Shown here: piece after piece, positions 60,739-64,000 of the stretch
Layout of the letters: each line of letters begins with the position of its first letter
Position numbering within the stretch: position 1 is the stretch's first letter
Assembly (NCBI RefSeq): GCF_900182585.1
Contig: NZ_FXTM01000003.1
Location: forward strand, 1 to 64,000
Source: Balnearium lithotrophicum
GTDB lineage: Bacteria > Aquificota > Aquificia > Desulfurobacteriales > Desulfurobacteriaceae
Direction of reading: 5' to 3'
DNA length: 64,000 nt
Program-made: the position numbers and the translations under genes
Notes under the pieces: generated by a model
The model's database searches: none
Told to the model about the DNA's origin: nothing
The model's input: the letters and a program-made list of their open reading frames with translations, nothing else

Positions 60739-61250
60739 TAGAAGCTGCCATTTTTCTATCTCAGACTCCTGTAAAGGTTAGTGAACTATCTCAAAAGCTC
60801 AACATTCCCCTTGAGACCGTTGAAAAGCTGATAGAGGAGCTCCAGGAGGAGTACAGGAACAGGGGAATCCAGATAAAGAAGGTTGGAGGAGGTTACAGGT
60901 TTCAAACAGACCCTTCCATTTCTAAAGGCTTGAAACCGTTCGTTGAGGATAGGCCGGTTAAGCTGTCCAAAAACCTTTTAGAGGTTTTGGCAATAGTGGC
61001 CTACAACCAACCAATAACAAAAAGGGAGATTTTTCAGATAAGGGGACAGAATCCAGATGGAGCTCTAAAATCCCTCATTGAAAAGGGACTTATAGAGGTT
61101 GCTGGAAGAGCTCCAGTACCAGGGCGTCCAAAACTGTACCGGACAACAGAGGAGTTCTTGGTTCACTTTGGACTTAATTCCCTTGAGGATTTACCACCTG
61201 TTGACCTACTTATTGGAGAGAACGTTGGAGAGAATTCAGGAAGCAGTTGA
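60720..61250 (+). CDS. scpB: Segregation and condensation protein B
   Basis: 176 residues; with ScpA it forms the kleisin complex of SMC. Two winged-helix domains: LIEAAIFLSQTPVKVSELSQ and LEVLAIVAYNQPITKREIFQ with IRGQNPDGALKSLIEKGLIE and APVPGRPKLYRTTEEFLVHF, the ScpB signature. No scpA lies nearby. Confidence 0.92.
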   Translation: MQQKKLIEAAIFLSQTPVKVSELSQKLNIPLETVEKLIEELQEEYRNRGIQIKKVGGGYRFQTDPSISKGLKPFVEDRPVKLSKNLLEVLAIVAYNQPITKREIFQIRGQNPDGALKSLIEKGLIEVAGRAPVPGRPKLYRTTEEFLVHFGLNSLEDLPPVDLLIGENVGENSGSS

Positions 61251-62079
61251 GCTAATTTATGAGGACGAATCGTTAGCAGAGTGCTGTGAAGAGGCCCTGC
61301 CAAGAGTGGAGAAGTTTCTATTAGATTTGAATAGGACTCTCCCAGACTGGATTGATGGAGATTTCTTTGTTGAACTTGCCAACAGGATTAGGGTAAACTT
61401 ACTATCAAACCCGAGTTACAAAGAGAAATTTTTGGAGGGAAATATGGGAGTTATAACAGTTACCTATGAACTTGGTTCAGGAGGCCTTGAGATTGCAAAG
61501 AAGGTTGCAGAGAAGCTTGACTACAGAGTAGTCTTTTCAGAAATACTTACAGAAGTAGCAAAGAGGCTTGGGGTTCCTGAGTGGAAGATAGAGAACTTTG
61601 AGGAGTTTAAGTACGTACCATCAAAGCTTTCACTCTTTGACCTCTTTCAGTTGGAGAAGGATTTAATAGACTTTGGAGCTCTGTTTGGTGGAAAGAAGAA
61701 GGAGGTCACGTTTGAGGAGTTTAGAGAGGCCTTGGTTAAAGCAGTAACGGCCTTTGCAGTTTCAAACAACGTTGTAATTGTTGGCCACGGAGCTGCCTGT
61801 ATTCTTCAGGAGTATCCAAATTCACTCCACATAAAGGTAGAAGCTCCTTTTGAGGACAGGGTAAAGGCCTTTTCTGAAAACACGGGAAGGAGCTTTGAAG
61901 AAGCTGAGAGGGAGTTGAGAAAGATTGACGATAAGGAAGTCCTATTCTACAAGGACATATGTGGAGAGGACATTAACAGAATTGACCTATTCCACATGAA
62001 GATTAACTCATCAAAGGTTCCTGCTGAATCTGCTTCAGAAATAGTTGTTAACGCATTTAAACTTCTGATAGAGGCTTAG
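61225..62079 (+). CDS. Cytidylate-kinase-like protein
   Basis: About 284 residues. The start is uncertain: TTG 61225 with GGAG upstream fits, overlapping the scpB stop by 26 bases. The core is VITVTYELGSGGLEIAKKVA, the P-loop-like 'GSGG.eIA' motif of the cytidylate kinase-like (AAA_26) family, followed by LDYRVVFSEILTEVAKRLGV, VVIVGHGAACILQE and VEAPFEDRVKAF. The first ~75 residues are a helical extension. Substrate is unknown; it is not the standard Cmk. Confidence 0.82.
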   Translation: MERIQEAVELIYEDESLAECCEEALPRVEKFLLDLNRTLPDWIDGDFFVELANRIRVNLLSNPSYKEKFLEGNMGVITVTYELGSGGLEIAKKVAEKLDYRVVFSEILTEVAKRLGVPEWKIENFEEFKYVPSKLSLFDLFQLEKDLIDFGALFGGKKKEVTFEEFREALVKAVTAFAVSNNVVIVGHGAACILQEYPNSLHIKVEAPFEDRVKAFSENTGRSFEEAERELRKIDDKEVLFYKDICGEDINRIDLFHMKINSSKVPAESASEIVVNAFKLLIEA

Positions 62080-62080
62080 T

Positions 62081-62659
62081 ATGGTATCACTTACAGACAG
62101 AGATGCCCTTATCGTTGTTGACATGCAGAATGACTTCATGCCTTGGGGAAGTCTACCTGTCCCCGAGGCAGACAAAATCATTCCAAAGGTAAACAAGTAC
62201 ATTAAACTCTTTTTTGAAAGGGGACTTCCTATATTTGCAACGAGGGACTGGCATCCGGAAAACCACATCTCATTTAAGGTCAATGGAGGTAAGTGGCCAG
62301 TTCACTGTGTCCAGTGGAGCAGGGGAGCTGACTTTGCCGAAGGTCTTGAAATTCCACCTGAAACGTTCATAGTTAATAAGGGTGATAGACCCGAACTTGA
62401 GGCTTACTCGGGATTTCAGGGAACGGTTTTAAATGAGCTCCTGAAGGAAAGGGGCATTAAGAGACTATTTGTCTGCGGAGTTGCAACGGAGTTCTGCGTT
62501 AAGAATACCTGTATCGGCGGAATTAACTTAGGGTATACCGTTTTTCTCCTCAACGATGCCGTAAAGGGAATTGGAGAGGAGAGCTCCCAAAGAGCTGTTG
62601 AGGAGCTCCTCAGAGGAGGCTGCATAGTCTTAGAGAAAAGGGATTTAATCCTCGTTTAA
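62081..62659 (+). CDS. pncA: Nicotinamidase
   Basis: 192 residues; hydrolyses nicotinamide to nicotinate for NAD salvage. Catalytic triad: Asp in LIVVDMQNDFMPWGSLPV, Lys in IVNKGDRPELEAYSGF, Cys in VCGVATEFCVKNTC. Metal ligands are in FATRDWHPENHISF. Last in the cell-wall operon; overlaps the convergent ftsZ stop by 15 bases. Confidence 0.94.
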   Translation: MVSLTDRDALIVVDMQNDFMPWGSLPVPEADKIIPKVNKYIKLFFERGLPIFATRDWHPENHISFKVNGGKWPVHCVQWSRGADFAEGLEIPPETFIVNKGDRPELEAYSGFQGTVLNELLKERGIKRLFVCGVATEFCVKNTCIGGINLGYTVFLLNDAVKGIGEESSQRAVEELLRGGCIVLEKRDLILV

Positions 62660-63709
62660 GCTCTTTAGAATTTCATCAATATCAAAGGGTTTAAATTCTC
62701 CTTCCCTCTCCTCGTTTAAACTCTCCGAGAATGGCCTCATGATTCTCCCCTTTTCGTCAAATCCTGTGGCTATAACTGTAACTCTAATCGTTCCCTCCAA
62801 GTTCTCATCCAACGTCACACCAAAGAAGAAGTTTGTGTCGTCCCTCTTTGTCCTCTCCTTTATCAGACCGGCAGCAGCGTGGGCTTCGTCTAACGTTAAG
62901 TCACTACCTCCACTTATATTAACCAAAATTCTACTTGCTCCTTCAACTTGAACGTTTTCCAAGAGCGGATTATCTATGGCCTTGCGGGCAGCGGTGAGAG
63001 CTCTATCCTCTCCGTCAGCCTCTCCGGTTCCCATAAGAGCGTATCCTCCACTGTGCATTACAGACTTAACGTCTGCAAAGTCAAGGTTTATGAGGCCGGG
63101 CTTTGTTATAACTTCCGTTATGCCTTTGACTGCCTGGTACAGAACGTTATCTGCCATCTTAAATGCATCGACAATTCCTATCTTTTTAGGAGCTACAGTT
63201 ATCAACTTCTGGTTAGGTATCACCATCAGAGTATCGACGAACTCCCTCAATCTCTTTATTCCCTCCTCTGCATAGTTCAACCTCCTTTTCCCTTCAAAAT
63301 CAAAGGGTTTTGTAACAACGCCGACCGTAAGTATTCCCATGTCTTTAGCAATTTTTGCAACAATCGGAGCAGCTCCCGTTCCCGTTCCCCCTCCCATACC
63401 TGCAGTTATAAAGACCATGTCCGAACCTTCCAAAACCTCCCTGATTTTCGGTTCGTCCTCTAAAGCTGCCTGTTCCCCTATTTCGGGACGGCCACCGGCT
63501 CCCAGTCCCTTTGTTAGCTTTTCACCTATTTGAACCTTTATCGGTACCTTTGACTTCATAAGGACTTGAACGTCTGTATTTACAACTGCAAACTCGACTC
63601 CTTCTATTCCCTTCTCCATCATTCGGGAGACAGCATTTCCACCGCCACCGCCAACTCCGATAATTTTTATTACAGGTCCCTGAAAAGTCTCCTCAGATAT
63701 GTCAAACAT
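62645..63709 (-). CDS. ftsZ: Cell division GTPase FtsZ
   Basis: 354 residues; tubulin-like Z-ring protein. [16 protein letters not shown], the GTP signature [20 protein letters not shown], the T7 region [20 protein letters not shown], and a C-terminal tail [16 protein letters not shown]. The tail is short and lacks the usual variable linker and FtsA-binding peptide. Start ATG 63709 follows GGAGGAAAGG. No ftsA next to it. Confidence 0.96.
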   Translation of the reverse strand: MFDISEETFQGPVIKIIGVGGGGGNAVSRMMEKGIEGVEFAVVNTDVQVLMKSKVPIKVQIGEKLTKGLGAGGRPEIGEQAALEDEPKIREVLEGSDMVFITAGMGGGTGTGAAPIVAKIAKDMGILTVGVVTKPFDFEGKRRLNYAEEGIKRLREFVDTLMVIPNQKLITVAPKKIGIVDAFKMADNVLYQAVKGITEVITKPGLINLDFADVKSVMHSGGYALMGTGEADGEDRALTAARKAIDNPLLENVQVEGASRILVNISGGSDLTLDEAHAAAGLIKERTKRDDTNFFFGVTLDENLEGTIRVTVIATGFDEKGRIMRPFSESLNEEREGEFKPFDIDEILKSLNED

Positions 63710-63772
63710 TCCTTTCCTCCAAAATTTCTCACTGTTACGATAGAATAGTAAGTTCCAAGGAGGTACTTTGCA

Positions 63773-64000
63773 ATGGAATTTTTAGCCGTTGATGTTGGGA
63801 AAGGAACACAGGATTTAGTTTTTCCCTTAGATGGAGAGGTGGAAGAGAACTGGCCGAAGTTAATTCTCCCTTCTCCTACAGAGGTTTTATCTAAAAGAAT
63901 TCGAAATCTAAGAAGGGATATAACTGTCTGTGGCTGTACAATGGGAGGAGGACCTGTTAAAAAAGCACTTATAGAGCATATAAAGAGAGGATACAGAGTA
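63773..64000 (+). CDS. DUF1786-like protein, 5' part only
   Basis: Open from ATG 63773 (AAGGAGG upstream) to the window end, 76 residues. MEFLAVDVGKGTQDLVFPL, then ENWPKLILPSPTEVLSKRI and TVCGCTMGGGPVKKALIEH match the start of DUF1786 proteins, an actin/ASKHA-like nucleotide-binding group sometimes labelled pyruvate-formate-lyase-activating. Function unknown. Divergent from ftsZ. Confidence 0.75.
   Translation, partial: MEFLAVDVGKGTQDLVFPLDGEVEENWPKLILPSPTEVLSKRIRNLRRDITVCGCTMGGGPVKKALIEHIKRGYRV

Noticed and set aside
1-64000. tRNA, rRNA, riboswitch or CRISPR features
   Set aside because: All intergenic gaps were read; none shows a tRNA T-loop with matching acceptor ends, a long structured leader, or regularly spaced repeats.

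Overview
The window looks like a chromosomal segment of a thermophilic, chemolithoautotrophic, Gram-negative bacterium of the Aquificota, most likely the Desulfurobacteriaceae (Desulfurobacterium/Thermovibrio type). This rests on the two-subunit ATP-citrate lyase next to a monomeric isocitrate dehydrogenase and aconitase (the citrate end of the reductive TCA cycle), LPS genes (lpxC, hldD), futalosine-type menaquinone genes, an archaeal-type split glutamate synthase, an archaeal-type 3-dehydroquinate synthase II, a P3A-type H+-ATPase, and a lysine/glutamate-rich, AT-leaning coding style. The assignment is inference from gene content; no rRNA, tRNA or CRISPR array was seen.

Layout. 1-760: 5' end of an IS481-like transposase gene on the minus strand, with a perfect inverted repeat over its leader. 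889-6288 (minus): possible small membrane protein, lpxC, a B12-binding radical SAM protein, hsp20, polX. 6337-10774 (plus): operon of a thioesterase, a secreted unknown, a YggS-type PLP protein, dehydroquinate synthase II, a small unknown and hldD. 10861-13882: hspR and a Clp unfoldase behind two palindromes. 13885-16264: DUF2934 remnant, Nramp transporter, divergent class I aldolase. 16261-23663 (minus): gpmA, CDF efflux, bioF, a short response regulator, dnaX (with an A9 slip site), H+-ATPase and a hidden 56-residue membrane protein. 23759-33091 (plus): ClC channel; glutamate synthase modules with a polyferredoxin and FAD oxidoreductase, trpB, EAL protein. 33097-40549 (minus): aclA, aclB, idh, acn. 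40645-41820: rtcB. 41845-47636 (minus): two uncharacterised proteins (one with an internal duplication, one with repeated winged-helix-like motifs), a small unknown, a PAS-GGDEF-EAL protein. 47759-49504: second ClC. 49497-53743 (minus): small membrane ORF, two tandem MqnE-like enzymes, DtxR regulator, membrane-fused GltD-like oxidoreductase. 53806-64000: ADP-ribosylglycohydrolase-like protein, SurA/PpiC-like protein, M16 protease (minus), murD-ftsW-murG-scpB-kinase-pncA operon, ftsZ (minus), and the start of a DUF1786 gene.

How the parts fit. idh, acn and aclBA together convert 2-oxoglutarate plus CO2 to isocitrate, citrate, and then acetyl-CoA plus oxaloacetate; the aldolase and phosphoglycerate mutase serve gluconeogenesis from that carbon. 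The glt operon assimilates ammonia with low-potential electrons. murD/ftsW/murG/ftsZ cover cell wall and division, lpxC/hldD the outer membrane, and hsp20/hspR/clp heat stress. Genes are tightly packed with many 4-nt start/stop overlaps, and several hairpins begin within a few bases of stop codons.

The most interesting items are: the dnaX slippery A9 run with an immediate -1 stop; the 357- and 647-residue unknowns near the reductive TCA genes; the 56-residue membrane protein overlapping the H+-ATPase gene; the membrane-fused GltD-like protein; the palindromes before hspR-clp; and the triple 11-bp repeat between acn and rtcB.
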